Below are positions 17,555 through 26,740 of a stretch of DNA of 48,666 nucleotides, piece after piece. The stretch covers positions 1 through 48,666 of the forward strand of contig CAKUOH010000016.1 in NCBI GenBank assembly GCA_934668765.1, written 5' to 3'. Source of the DNA: an uncultured Helicobacteraceae bacterium. GTDB taxonomy: Bacteria > Campylobacterota > Campylobacteria > Campylobacterales > Helicobacteraceae. The first letter of the stretch is position 1, and every line of letters starts with the position of its first letter. The position numbers were made by a program, and so were the translations under genes. A model generated the notes under the pieces. It searched no databases. It had not been told where the DNA came from and saw nothing but the letters and a program-made list of their open reading frames with translations.

Positions 17555-18549
17555 TCTTCGCCCTTATTTAGCTCCAAAAATTCTGCCTTATTAATCTCGC
17601 GCAATCCGCCATCTATACGATAAAGGAAGTATTTATTATCGCCACCGATATATTGCTTCGCAAAATTTGTGCCACTGCTTATGCTAAAATAGCTATGCCC
17701 TGTGCGAATAATTTTATCGCCATCAAGCGGTAAGGAATATTGCGAATCGATTGAAATCTGCTTTTTACGGCGCGTTTTTAAGTCAATGACGCCCACCCAA
17801 AGTGGCTCATTTGGCGTTATGGTAAGCTCTTCAATTTGCGTTGCGACATTATTTGAGCTTGAAGTTGTCGTGCTAATAGGCGCAGAAGCTGCGGCTGTTT
17901 GGCTTTCGCTAGGATTTGCAGGGGTTTGATTTGCCACAATCGCACTATTTGGATTTGTAACATTTGCATTGTCGGGATTTGCATTATTCTGCGCTAAATC
18001 TATATCGCTTTGATTTGCCCTGCTCTCTTGGGCATTATTTTGCGCCTCTGTTGTGGAAGTAGTTTGCGTCAAATCCGCACTAGTTTGAGCCTCGCTCTGC
18101 CTTTGAATCTCTTGGAATGGCGTCATTTTGCTTTGATTTGCATTCTTTGTGCTAGGCAAATCATTTGTAGAAATGAAATTATTATAAACAAAAAATCCCA
18201 TAAAAAGCACCACCAGCACGATTAAAAGCGCGATTAGCACAATATAGCTTTTGTCCTTTTTATCGCTCTCAATGGGAATGTTAATGCTACTTGCAACTTC
18301 ATCGACACTATTGCTAGTTTCTTCTGTCTGCTCGGTGTTTGCGTTACAATGTTCATTATATGCGTCAAACCATTCGCTTAAATCCACGCCAAAATCCCGC
18401 GTGATAATCTGCGTAAATCCAAGCGCGCGTGTCTTATTAAACGCATCAAATTTAAAATCAATAATATCTTGCACTTTTTCTTGCGTAATGCGCGTTTTCG
18501 CGCTTATCTTGTCAATGCCGATTTTTTTTAACTCATCAATACATTTCAT
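17548..18549 (-). CDS. RodZ-like single-pass membrane protein of unknown function
   Basis: Residues 1-70 look like a cytoplasmic helix-turn-helix-type domain (IDKISAKTRITQEKVQDII). A single transmembrane helix YIVLIALLIVLVVLFMGFFV (about 101-120) follows. Next comes a Q/N/S/T-rich flexible linker (about 135-225) and a compact periplasmic C-terminal domain (about 228-333). This cytoplasmic HTH, one TM and periplasmic beta domain layout is like RodZ, but sequence identity to RodZ is not evident. The low-complexity linker is probably variable between strains. Overlaps the next gene by 7 nt. Confidence 0.65.
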   Translation of the reverse strand: MKCIDELKKIGIDKISAKTRITQEKVQDIIDFKFDAFNKTRALGFTQIITRDFGVDLSEWFDAYNEHCNANTEQTEETSNSVDEVASSINIPIESDKKDKSYIVLIALLIVLVVLFMGFFVYNNFISTNDLPSTKNANQSKMTPFQEIQRQSEAQTSADLTQTTSTTEAQNNAQESRANQSDIDLAQNNANPDNANVTNPNSAIVANQTPANPSESQTAAASAPISTTTSSSNNVATQIEELTITPNEPLWVGVIDLKTRRKKQISIDSQYSLPLDGDKIIRTGHSYFSISSGTNFAKQYIGGDNKYFLYRIDGGLREINKAEFLELNKGEEW

Positions 18550-18668
18550 TGCGATTCCTTATTTTTTGTAAAAAAATTGTGCGATTATAGCACATTTTGC
18601 GCAAATCTTACGCCAAAATTTCATAAAACTCTAAAAATTAAAAACGCGTATTTTAAAACAATTTGCCT

Positions 18669-19475
18669 TTAAACTTGTAAAAAAGTTTGGATTTTCTCTA
18701 ATTTAATGCAATCAATTTGTAAATTTTGGGCGATTTGCGGGAGTTTAGAAGCGTAAATTTGGCGTAAATCTTGGGGATTTTTGCGTAAAAGTGTGCCGTT
18801 TTTAAGATTGCCACATTGCATATTATAGATTGTAAAGCCTAGATTTTGGCAAATTTCTCGCATTTTTTTATTGCTAGAATAAGTGCTAATCACGCAGTCA
18901 TTTTTTAAAAGTGCGTGTAGATTTTGAAAGTGCGTTTTATCCCATAGCTCGGTGTTTTTGGTGGGGCTAAAAGCGTCTTGGTAGATTATGTCAAAGGTTT
19001 GTGATACGCTATTTTGGTGCGAATCGGCTAGATTTTGCAAATAAATTTTCGCATCGCCTTTGTGTAAATAAAGTGATAGATTTTCACTCTCCCACGCTCC
19101 ACGCAAAAATAGCGAATCTAAAATTTCGCGCAGTGGCAAATAATGCGATAAGATTTTAGGATAGGCAAAATCTCTCAATGATTCAAGCAAATGCAACTCA
19201 ACAGAGTAGATTTTAACGGCGATTCCGCACTTTTTAGCATAAGCTAGGCTAAAAAGCGCGTTATATCCAAGTCCAAAGCAAATATCTAGTATTTTTATGG
19301 GGTTTTTGGCTAAATCTTTGTGATTTGGCGAATCGCACACAAACGCAAATGTGGGGATTATGTGTTTGTAAAGCGTCTCTAATATCGCGCCATCTTTGGT
19401 GCTATGATAAAAATCACCGTATTTCTCGCTATATAGGCTAAAAGAGCCATCTTTGGTTTTTAATAAGTTTTGCAA
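18669..19475 (-). CDS. MnmD-like tRNA (mnm5s2U34) methyltransferase
   Basis: Rossmann methyltransferase of the DUF752/MnmC N-domain family. SAM loop ILDICFGLGYNALFSLAYA, acidic residue YSVELH, and the family motif IIYQDAFSPTKNTELWD followed by STYSSNKKMRE. Members finish the 5-methylaminomethyl modification of wobble uridine. Here the FAD-oxidase domain of bifunctional MnmC is absent (268 residues), the stand-alone MnmD form. TTG start with AAGG upstream. It follows the hef operon, separated by a repeat block. Confidence 0.8.
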   Translation of the reverse strand: MQNLLKTKDGSFSLYSEKYGDFYHSTKDGAILETLYKHIIPTFAFVCDSPNHKDLAKNPIKILDICFGLGYNALFSLAYAKKCGIAVKIYSVELHLLESLRDFAYPKILSHYLPLREILDSLFLRGAWESENLSLYLHKGDAKIYLQNLADSHQNSVSQTFDIIYQDAFSPTKNTELWDKTHFQNLHALLKNDCVISTYSSNKKMREICQNLGFTIYNMQCGNLKNGTLLRKNPQDLRQIYASKLPQIAQNLQIDCIKLEKIQTFLQV

Positions 19476-19500
19476 ATTGTGCCTTTATTTTTTTTGTTGT

Positions 19501-19540
19501 GGATTGCTTTGATTTAGCATTGCCGAATCTCACAATGACA
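19501..19540. repeat. Repeat B copy
   Basis: Begins GGATTGCTTTGATT and ends CTCACAATGACA, with a degenerate centre. First part of a B-C-E composite block between hefC and the MnmD-like gene. Confidence 0.75.
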
Positions 19541-19555
19541 AAATATAGGGATTTT

Positions 19556-19598
19556 ACTCACCCCCTGCGCCACCCTAGCGCAAGGGAGGGGGAATTTT
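19556..19598. repeat. Repeat C copy
   Basis: Starts CACCCCCTGCGCCACC and ends CGCAAGGGAGGGGGAA. G/C-rich and very unlike the surrounding AT-rich DNA. Confidence 0.8.
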
Positions 19599-19629
19599 AG
19601 ATTCTGCGATTTCACAGAATCTAAATTAA

Positions 19630-19754
19630 AAATTCTAGTATTTGCGGTGGAGGTTGTGGAGTTTTTGGGGATTTTTGAGTGTGAGACTAGACTAGAGTCC
19701 TGCGAACACTCGAAAATCCACAAATCTGCGCAAGATGCACCCAAAGACGAATTT
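19630..19754 (+). repeat. Repeat E copy E3, ending at the hefC stop codon
   Basis: Terminal AAATTC...GAATTT. Outer stem arms 19669-19682 and 19706-19719 (14 bp, one mismatch). Inner stem GACT (19690-19693) / AGTC (19696-19699). The 3' end ACCCAAAGACGAATTT stops two bases before the hefC stop codon. Confidence 0.8.
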
Positions 19755-19756
19755 CA

Positions 19757-22700
19757 CTATTTGAATTTCAAATTTTTCGCATAGAAACTGCGCACAAAGT
19801 CATCAATCGGCACCATAATCTTATAAAACGCAGGGACAGCTAGCAAACTTAAAAACATTGATACGATTAGCCCACCAATCATTGATATACCGATAGGATA
19901 CTTCATTGCACTTCCCGCGCCTGTGGAGATTGCCAAAGGTAGCATACCAAATACCATCGCAAATACTGTCATCAAAATGGGGCGTAGTCGCGATTCACCT
20001 GCCAAAATTATCGCTTCATCAACGCTTTTGCCACGATTGCGAAATTCATTTGCCATATCTACAATCAAAGTCGCATTTTTACCAACCACGCCCATTAACA
20101 CCATTAGCCCGATAAGCCCAAACATTGTTAAGCTATTGCCCGTTACCCAAAGCCCGATAAAAGCGCCTGAAAACGACAAAGGCAGGGTTATCATAATAAT
20201 AATAGGCTGCACAAGCGATTCATAAAGTGCCGCTAAAATCAAATAAATCAAAATAAACGCTGTGATAATAGCGATTAAAATCTGGCTAATTGTTTCATTA
20301 GCATATTTTGCTTCGCCATCAAGCGTGTAATTTGTGCCTTCCATTAGCCATTCACTTTTGCGCTCACTCATTTCATTTAGGATTTTTTGCAAATTGTTTT
20401 CACTTTGATTGATATTGCCATAGATTGTGATACTGCGCTCTCTATCATAGCGTTTGATTGAGCTAGGGAGAGAGGTTTCTTTGATTTCGATTAGCCCGTC
20501 TAAAAATATCATTTCGCCATTTGCATTAGGAATCTGCAAAAATCGCAAATCTTCTAGCTTTTTTCGTTCATCATCTGGCACACGCAATAAAATATCATAT
20601 TCTTTGGAGTTTTCGCGGTAGTATGATACTGTGCTTTCCCCTGAAAATGCTGCATTTATCGCACCGCCAATCGTTTGTGCGGAGACATTTGCGCGATTTG
20701 CATTTTGGCGTAAAATATTTATGCGATATTCAGGCGAAAAGTCTGGCGTATCTGTGCGCACATCGGTGATTCCTTTGACATTGCGAAGCATTGCGACAAG
20801 TTTGTCGGCAGATTCGGTAACTTTGTCTTGATTATCGCCTTTGATGATAACTTGCAATGGCGCATTTGGTCCCCCGCCCATTGTAGAAATTTCAGAAGCA
20901 GAAATGGTAAATTGTCCAAATTTTTCACGCAGATTTTTACGCAAATCCGCCATAATAGCAAATTGGTCTCTGCCTTTGCGCTCTTTTTGCTCTACTAACT
21001 TCACATAGACTTTTGCGCGAAATGGATTTTGCAAAGTATTGTAGCCAATTTGCACACTTGCAATATCAATCGTCTTGTCTTTTATAATCTCTTCATAGAT
21101 TTTATCCATCTCAACTTGCATTGCTTCCATTGTAATACCGGGCTTTGATTCCACAAAGACATTAAATTCGCTTGTATCTTCGCTACTCATAAAGTTAAAT
21201 CCTAGCCGTGAGATTAGCAAAAGCGACAAAATAAAAAATAGCGTAACAGCTAAAATCGTCATAAATTTATGGCGAATCACAACACTAACAGTTCGCACAT
21301 AAGCTCTATCTAGTGCCTTAAAAAACGGCTCGGTAGCGATATAAAATTTGCTATGTTTGGTGCTAACTACAAGTGAGCTAATGGTGGGTATTATTGTAAC
21401 TACAACAAAATATGAGATGATAATAGCCGATACAACTGCAAGTCCAAAGCTCTCCAACACGCGCCCGATAAAATCTCCCATCGTAGCAATCGGCACAAAT
21501 ACAGCAAGTAGCATTGCAGAAATCGCAATAATCGCAAAGCCGATTTCGCTTACACCTTCATAAGCGGCTTCTAATCGCGGCATTCCTTTTTCTAGCTTTT
21601 TATGTATATTTTCAATTACCACAATCGCATCATCTATGATGATTCCTATCGCCAAAGTTAGCGCAATCATCACAAGCATATTTAAACTCTGTCCCATTCC
21701 CTGCACTACTGCAAAAGTGCCGATGATTGAGATAGGCAGTGAAATCGCTGCAACGATTGTCATAGTAAAACTTCGCAAAAACAAAAATACTATTGAAGTC
21801 GCCAAAATCGCGCCCAAAAGTAAGTCAAACTTCACATCATCAATCGATTCTTGGATATAAAGGGTGCTATCACGAATCACTTCGATATTATAGTCCTTTA
21901 ATTGTTCTTTTAAATCAGGCAAAATCTTATGCACACCTTGTGCGATTTGAATATCATTTTGCCCTGCTAGTTTTTGCACATCATAAATCACGCCCATTTT
22001 TCCATTGACTTTAGCGATAGTCGTATCTTCATTGATATAATCGCTAACTTCCGCAATATCGCCAAGTTTGAGATTGTTTGTGATACGAATCTGGCGCAAA
22101 TCATCTACACTTTTAGCATTTGCATCGATTGTAACAACCCATTCTTTTGAATCTGTCTTAACCTTGCCACCGCTTATTTCGACATTTTCTTGTGCGATTA
22201 TTTGCGCTAATTGCGCGTAAGTTATGCCATATTTATTCATAAGCCCTACATTTGGCTGAATGCGAATCGCCCTATCGCGATAGCCAATCGCGCTAGTCCC
22301 TGCCACGCCAGAGATTCGCTCTAATTTTGGTTTAATAACCTCATCTGCAACACGCATAAGCGTTTGAATCGGCACTTTGTCGCTACTAATAAAAAGGCTC
22401 AAAATCGCCGTAGATGAGCTGTCAAACTTTAACACACTAGGCTTTTGGATATTTGTATCGGCAAAATTTATCGCTCCCACTTTGTCGCGCAAGTCATTCA
22501 TCGCCTCTTGCTTGTCCTTTTCTAGCACAAATTGCGCAATGACTAGGGAGACATTTTGCGAAGTAATGGAGGTAATTTTATCCATTCCATCAATTCCGCT
22601 TAATGCTTGCTCTATTTTATCGGTTACTTTTGTCTCAATGGTTTCGGCATTTGCGCCCGGATAAGTTGTAACTACCGCTGCCACAGGGAAATCAATATCA

Positions 22701-22807
22701 GGCCACAAAGCCACAGGAAATCTAAATAGAGCCAAAATCCCAAAAAATACCAACATTAAGCCAAAGACAAGGGTTAAAATGGGCTTTGAAATCGCTATTT
22801 TATACAT
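19757..22807 (-). CDS. hefC: RND multidrug efflux pump inner-membrane transporter (HefC/AcrB family)
   Basis: Proton-driven transporter of a tripartite efflux pump. The 1016 residues show the RND plan: TM1 at the N-terminus, a large periplasmic loop, TM2-6, a second large loop and TM8-12. TM4 carries the paired Asp of the proton relay in IGIIIDDAIVVIENIHKK. The C-terminal half has LIGLMVLMGVVGKNATLIVD and a motif around LAGESRLRPILMTVF. Encoded after TolC-like and fusion-protein genes in the order of H. pylori hefABC. ATG start with AAAGGA upstream. A 246-bp gap filled with C repeats separates it from hefB. An E element ends right at its stop codon. Confidence 0.92.
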   Translation of the reverse strand: MYKIAISKPILTLVFGLMLVFFGILALFRFPVALWPDIDFPVAAVVTTYPGANAETIETKVTDKIEQALSGIDGMDKITSITSQNVSLVIAQFVLEKDKQEAMNDLRDKVGAINFADTNIQKPSVLKFDSSSTAILSLFISSDKVPIQTLMRVADEVIKPKLERISGVAGTSAIGYRDRAIRIQPNVGLMNKYGITYAQLAQIIAQENVEISGGKVKTDSKEWVVTIDANAKSVDDLRQIRITNNLKLGDIAEVSDYINEDTTIAKVNGKMGVIYDVQKLAGQNDIQIAQGVHKILPDLKEQLKDYNIEVIRDSTLYIQESIDDVKFDLLLGAILATSIVFLFLRSFTMTIVAAISLPISIIGTFAVVQGMGQSLNMLVMIALTLAIGIIIDDAIVVIENIHKKLEKGMPRLEAAYEGVSEIGFAIIAISAMLLAVFVPIATMGDFIGRVLESFGLAVVSAIIISYFVVVTIIPTISSLVVSTKHSKFYIATEPFFKALDRAYVRTVSVVIRHKFMTILAVTLFFILSLLLISRLGFNFMSSEDTSEFNVFVESKPGITMEAMQVEMDKIYEEIIKDKTIDIASVQIGYNTLQNPFRAKVYVKLVEQKERKGRDQFAIMADLRKNLREKFGQFTISASEISTMGGGPNAPLQVIIKGDNQDKVTESADKLVAMLRNVKGITDVRTDTPDFSPEYRINILRQNANRANVSAQTIGGAINAAFSGESTVSYYRENSKEYDILLRVPDDERKKLEDLRFLQIPNANGEMIFLDGLIEIKETSLPSSIKRYDRERSITIYGNINQSENNLQKILNEMSERKSEWLMEGTNYTLDGEAKYANETISQILIAIITAFILIYLILAALYESLVQPIIIMITLPLSFSGAFIGLWVTGNSLTMFGLIGLMVLMGVVGKNATLIVDMANEFRNRGKSVDEAIILAGESRLRPILMTVFAMVFGMLPLAISTGAGSAMKYPIGISMIGGLIVSMFLSLLAVPAFYKIMVPIDDFVRSFYAKNLKFK

Positions 22808-22852
22808 TATTTATGTCCTTTGAAAATTTATTTTTGCGTGAATCTAATATGG

Positions 22853-23007
22853 ATTCCCCCTCCCTTGCGGAGATTGAACCCACTTGTCCCCCCTCCCTTG
22901 CGGAGGGGGTTAGGGGGTGGGTAGAATCGCTATTTGCACATTTTATGCCACTATGATTTTGTGTTTTTAACCCACCCCCTTTTTCCCCCTCCGCAAGGGA
23001 GGGGGAA
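22853..23007. repeat. Foldback pair of C repeats between hefB and hefC
   Basis: Two adjacent C copies (22853-22922) face an inverted C copy (22969-23007), giving long inverted repeats around a spacer containing AATCGCTATTTGCA. A second copy of the same foldback, including the spacer sequence, lies inside the MBOAT gene at 39588-39747. In RNA it would form a very stable GC-rich hairpin between hefB and hefC. Confidence 0.8.
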
Positions 23008-23053
23008 AATGTGAAGTTTCTCAATAATGGCACATTTTGCATAAGATTCGCAC

Positions 23054-23803
23054 CTACTTTGTAATGATAAATCCATCGCCAAATACGCCAGATACCATAT
23101 TTTGCGCCTTTGCCTCTGCTTTTACTTTGCGCGTTTGCGAATCTATACTAGGATAGACTTTGCTAATAGTCGCGCTTTGCTTATTTTTGGCATTATCCAC
23201 TGAAAAATTATAAACATCGCCCACTTTGACTTTGCCCATATATTTGGAGTCAAATTCTAGCACAAGCTTGATTTCATCGCTAATTAGCGTAAAAAGTTCG
23301 GTAGAATTTTGCGTAACGCCCTCGCCTAGCTCGATACTCTTAGTAGCGATAGTGCCACTAAATGGAGCTTTTAGATAGGTATTATTTAGCGTTTCTTTTT
23401 GCAGTTGAAGACTAGCTAACGAAGTCTTATATTGATTTTCCGCGCTTTTAAATGTAGAGTAAATTTGCTCAAAAGTATTTTTGTCAATCACACTTTTGCT
23501 TTGCTCATATCGCTCATACTGACTTTTTTGAAATAGATAAGTCTGCTCGTTTGCATCTGCTTGGGCTTGCTGCATTTTGACACTTTCTATTTGTGTGTTA
23601 TTTTTAATTTTTAGCAACACATCGCCTTTTTTGACTTTTGAGCCGACATCGACATTGATTGTATCTACGATTCCAGAGGCATTTAGCTTTAAAGACGCTT
23701 CTTTTACACCATAGCTTACAAAAGTCGCATAAACTTCCTCTGCCACTAGATTCACGCTAAAAAATGCGAATCCAGCTAGTAAAATTGCTATTTTTTTCAT
23801 CAT
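23054..23803 (-). CDS. hefB: RND efflux periplasmic adaptor (HefB-type)
   Basis: Membrane-fusion protein linking the RND transporter to the outer-membrane channel. Signal peptide MMKKIAILLAGFAFFSVNLVA, a lipoyl half-motif DVGSKVKKGDVLLKIKN, a coiled-coil hairpin (about residues 70-140), a second lipoyl half LKAPFSGTIATKSIELGEGV, and a beta-barrel. At 249 residues it is shorter than AcrA (about 380), as HefB of H. pylori also is. ATG start after AAAGGAG, 8 bp downstream of hefA. Confidence 0.9.
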   Translation of the reverse strand: MMKKIAILLAGFAFFSVNLVAEEVYATFVSYGVKEASLKLNASGIVDTINVDVGSKVKKGDVLLKIKNNTQIESVKMQQAQADANEQTYLFQKSQYERYEQSKSVIDKNTFEQIYSTFKSAENQYKTSLASLQLQKETLNNTYLKAPFSGTIATKSIELGEGVTQNSTELFTLISDEIKLVLEFDSKYMGKVKVGDVYNFSVDNAKNKQSATISKVYPSIDSQTRKVKAEAKAQNMVSGVFGDGFIITK

Positions 23804-23811
23804 TTTCTCCT

Positions 23812-25203
23812 TTAATCAATATAATCTAATAGCATTTGTCCGCTATAAAAAATGTAATTTGCCTTTTGCAATTCGTAATTATTTAGGCTTTGGATATAAG
23901 TAGATTCGGCATTATATTTTGCGATAAGCGAATCTAAATAATCATTATAGCTAACTAATTGCGCTTGATATTTTTGCAAAATCGTCTCAAATGAAGTTGT
24001 CGCGCTTTTTAGCGTAGCATTAGCTGAACGAATCTGCGATTCCGCTGCGATAATGGACTTTTTGTAAAATTTGATATTATTTTTTTGCTCATCGCGCAAG
24101 TATGCGATATTTTTATATGTCATAAGGCTAGATAATTTTAATGCTTCTTTTTGGCGATTCGTAGTAAATCCGCTAAAAATATTCCACGAAATGCTTACGC
24201 CAAAGACATTTTGTTGCTTTGGATAGCTAGAATAATAAGTCGCACCAAGAATGGATTGCGCATTATTTTTAAAATTCCATGAATAAGTATCTATTAGCGA
24301 AATGGTAGGAAAATATGAAATTATCCCAGCTTGATAATCCAAACTCAAAGCTTGCTCTTCTTGCATTGTAATATTTAGGCTTTGAATCTCTTTATCTTCT
24401 GGCGTCCTAATCGCTACAAGTTTTAGCTTTTGCACTTCATCATTTGCCAAAAGAGAGAGTTGCAACTTTGTTTGCTCTAAATTTAAGCGAATGGATTCAA
24501 GCTGATACTCCGTGCTACTTAACTCAGCCTTTAATCGCTCCAAAGCGTCCAAAGGCTGCAATCCAGCCTTGTAAAGAATCTCGATTCGCGCGACATTTGC
24601 GGCGATATTGATTTTTTTCTGCTCCATTGCAATCATCTGCCCTTTTAGCGAAAAATACTGATAATAAAGCGAAATTGTTTGCAGAAACATTGATTCTTCG
24701 CTATATCCCTTATCGGCAATCGCAGCGCGAAGCAGGGCGTTATTTGAAAGCAGACTATATTCCCGCGCCGCGCCATCAAAAATCACCCACGAAGCAGTGG
24801 CTTGAAGCTGATGAGTGTTTAGCGATTTACTCCACGAATCTTGCGGATAGGATTTTGCCATATTAAAATTATATCCCACATCAATGCTAGGTAAATATCG
24901 CCCGATAACCGCGTCCCGCGTGGCTTTTGCTTGCTGTATAGCTAAATCTTTTGCCTGCATTTGATAATTTTGCTTTGCCTTTAAAAGTAGCGTTTTCAAA
25001 TCCAAAACACCCTCATTATTGTCATATTTATCAAGCAAATCTTTGATTTCCGTGCTAGGACTCATCGTGGCAAAGATTTCCTCAAAAGGCTTTGCGAGAT
25101 TCATATCCGTGCCACCATTTTTGCGAATCTCAATATCACTTGCAGCATTTAGCGCATTTATGGTGATAAAAGCGCAAAAAACTGCTATTTTTTTTCTAAA
25201 CAT
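23812..25203 (-). CDS. hefA: TolC-like outer-membrane efflux channel (HefA-type)
   Basis: Outer-membrane factor of the pump. Signal peptide MFRKKIAVFCAFITINALNA, then two repeats of coiled-coil helices with an outer-membrane barrel segment, typical of OEP proteins. I chose the ATG at 25203 because it begins the signal peptide and has AGGAG 8 nt upstream; this gives 463 residues. An upstream in-frame start (25305) would add 34 residues with no signal character. First gene of the hefABC operon. Confidence 0.9.
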   Translation of the reverse strand: MFRKKIAVFCAFITINALNAASDIEIRKNGGTDMNLAKPFEEIFATMSPSTEIKDLLDKYDNNEGVLDLKTLLLKAKQNYQMQAKDLAIQQAKATRDAVIGRYLPSIDVGYNFNMAKSYPQDSWSKSLNTHQLQATASWVIFDGAAREYSLLSNNALLRAAIADKGYSEESMFLQTISLYYQYFSLKGQMIAMEQKKINIAANVARIEILYKAGLQPLDALERLKAELSSTEYQLESIRLNLEQTKLQLSLLANDEVQKLKLVAIRTPEDKEIQSLNITMQEEQALSLDYQAGIISYFPTISLIDTYSWNFKNNAQSILGATYYSSYPKQQNVFGVSISWNIFSGFTTNRQKEALKLSSLMTYKNIAYLRDEQKNNIKFYKKSIIAAESQIRSANATLKSATTSFETILQKYQAQLVSYNDYLDSLIAKYNAESTYIQSLNNYELQKANYIFYSGQMLLDYID

Positions 25204-25338
25204 TTTGATTTTTCTCCTATAAAATTTTCGCAAATGAGACTGAAAACGCGAAATATTAGCGTTAAAATTGTGAAATTTTTGTGAAATCTCAAACGCCATT
25301 TTCAAAAAACGAAACGAAATGATAGATAAAATAACATT

Positions 25339-25354
25339 AAATTAACCTTAATTT
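25339..25354. promoter_or_regulatory. Palindrome upstream of hefA, possible operator
   Basis: Perfect AAATTAA/TTAATTT inverted repeat with a 2-bp centre, in the very AT-rich 284-bp gap between the Sel1 gene and hefA, 136 bp before the hefA start. It could be a repressor site, but AT-rich palindromes arise easily by chance. Confidence 0.25.
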
Positions 25355-25487
25355 TATCTTAAATGAAACTTATAAAATTTCATCAAAAACGCTAAATCCC
25401 CGCTATTTACCGCTAAAATATCAAATCTAAATTTTTATACTAGCGGTTTATAAATTTTTAGGCAAAATTTATCGCCCACCATAGAGA

Positions 25488-26510
25488 TTACGAATCTTTG
25501 CTTGTGCCTTTCATTCGCTTGTAATTATTGCAGTCGCCACCCAAAGTGCAGGCTTGCTCGTAAAACTCGATAGCTTTTTCATCATCTTTCTCCACGCCAT
25601 CGCCTTCCTCGTGCATTATACCTAAATGCCGATACGCCCCTGCGTAGCCCATATCTGCTGCTTTTTTATACAGCTCTAATGCCTTATCATTATCTTTTTC
25701 TACACCCTGCCCATTACTATACATATATCCTAGATTGCAGTAGGCTTCGGCAACGCCCATTTCAGCGGCTTTTTGGTATAAATCTATGGCTTTTTTGTAG
25801 TCCCGTTCCACGCCATAGCCATACTGCGACATATAGCCTAGATTGAAATACGCCCCTGCGCTACCCAAGTCTGCGGCTTTTTGGTAAAATTCTACGGCTT
25901 TGTTGTAATCCTTTGCCACACCCCTGCCTTCCTCATATAAAAAGCCCAAGCTACAATACGCCTCTGCACTGCCCAAAGCTATCGCCTTTTGGTAAAATTC
26001 TATGGCTTTTTCATAGCTCTGTGCCACACCATTGCCCTCCTCGCATAAAAAGCCAAGAGCGCGGTAGCATTCCGCATCGCCTAAATCACAGCCTTGCTTG
26101 AAAAATTTTGCCGCTTTGGCATAGTCCTTTAATGCGCCGTCATTGTAGATTTTGCCTAGTTTGCGACAAGATTCAGCGACTATGGGCTTTAGCGTCCGCC
26201 AATCTAGCTTTAACTCCCTGCCATCAATGTGCCGAAAAACGCTTTTAGTCTCGCTATTTACGCCTACGCAAATGGATTCGTAATATTTCACCGCCTTTGC
26301 GAATCCACCCTGAATGCGACAAAATTCCGCCACAATAAAGCACGCAAAGTAATCGTGCTCGGCATTGAATCGCTTCGCATAGTAGTTCGCACACTCAACC
26401 AAGCCACTTCCGCCGTAATAAAGCTTGATAAATTCCTTGTCCTTTTGGCTGATATTTTCGCCAAGTCCTGCGTCTGTAAGCCCCGCAGCCATATCAAAAA
26501 CAGATTCCAT
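25488..26510 (-). CDS. Sel1-repeat (TPR-like) protein
   Basis: 340 residues with about five 36-residue Sel1 repeats from residue 125 onward, each of the type A-x-x-Y-Q-K-A-A-x-x-G-x-A-x-A-Y-x-N-L-G-Y-M-Y. No signal peptide is visible, so unlike the secreted Hcp proteins of H. pylori it is probably cytoplasmic; the cysteines are not arranged in the regular Hcp disulfide pattern. Such proteins scaffold protein complexes. The repeats are similar enough to expand or contract by recombination. ATG start with CGGAG upstream. Confidence 0.8.
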   Translation of the reverse strand: MESVFDMAAGLTDAGLGENISQKDKEFIKLYYGGSGLVECANYYAKRFNAEHDYFACFIVAEFCRIQGGFAKAVKYYESICVGVNSETKSVFRHIDGRELKLDWRTLKPIVAESCRKLGKIYNDGALKDYAKAAKFFKQGCDLGDAECYRALGFLCEEGNGVAQSYEKAIEFYQKAIALGSAEAYCSLGFLYEEGRGVAKDYNKAVEFYQKAADLGSAGAYFNLGYMSQYGYGVERDYKKAIDLYQKAAEMGVAEAYCNLGYMYSNGQGVEKDNDKALELYKKAADMGYAGAYRHLGIMHEEGDGVEKDDEKAIEFYEQACTLGGDCNNYKRMKGTSKDS

Positions 26511-26740
26511 AATTCGCTCCGTTATTTAAAATTGATTTGTAATTCTAGCACTTTGAATCAAAAATTACGCCATTTATATTTGAAAATGATAGATTTTAGC
26601 TTTAAAATCTTAACACTTTTTAGATTTGCGTAGTTTTGCGCAAATCTTATAAAGTATATTTTGGCTAACCCAACTTAAGTGGATTTTTAGATTTTTCGCT
26701 TCTTTTAGCAAGCGATTCTTATAATGACAAACAAATAATT

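Noticed and set aside
22800..23042. An 80-codon open frame between hefB and hefC
   Set aside because: It is the translation of the C foldback and has no ribosome-binding site.
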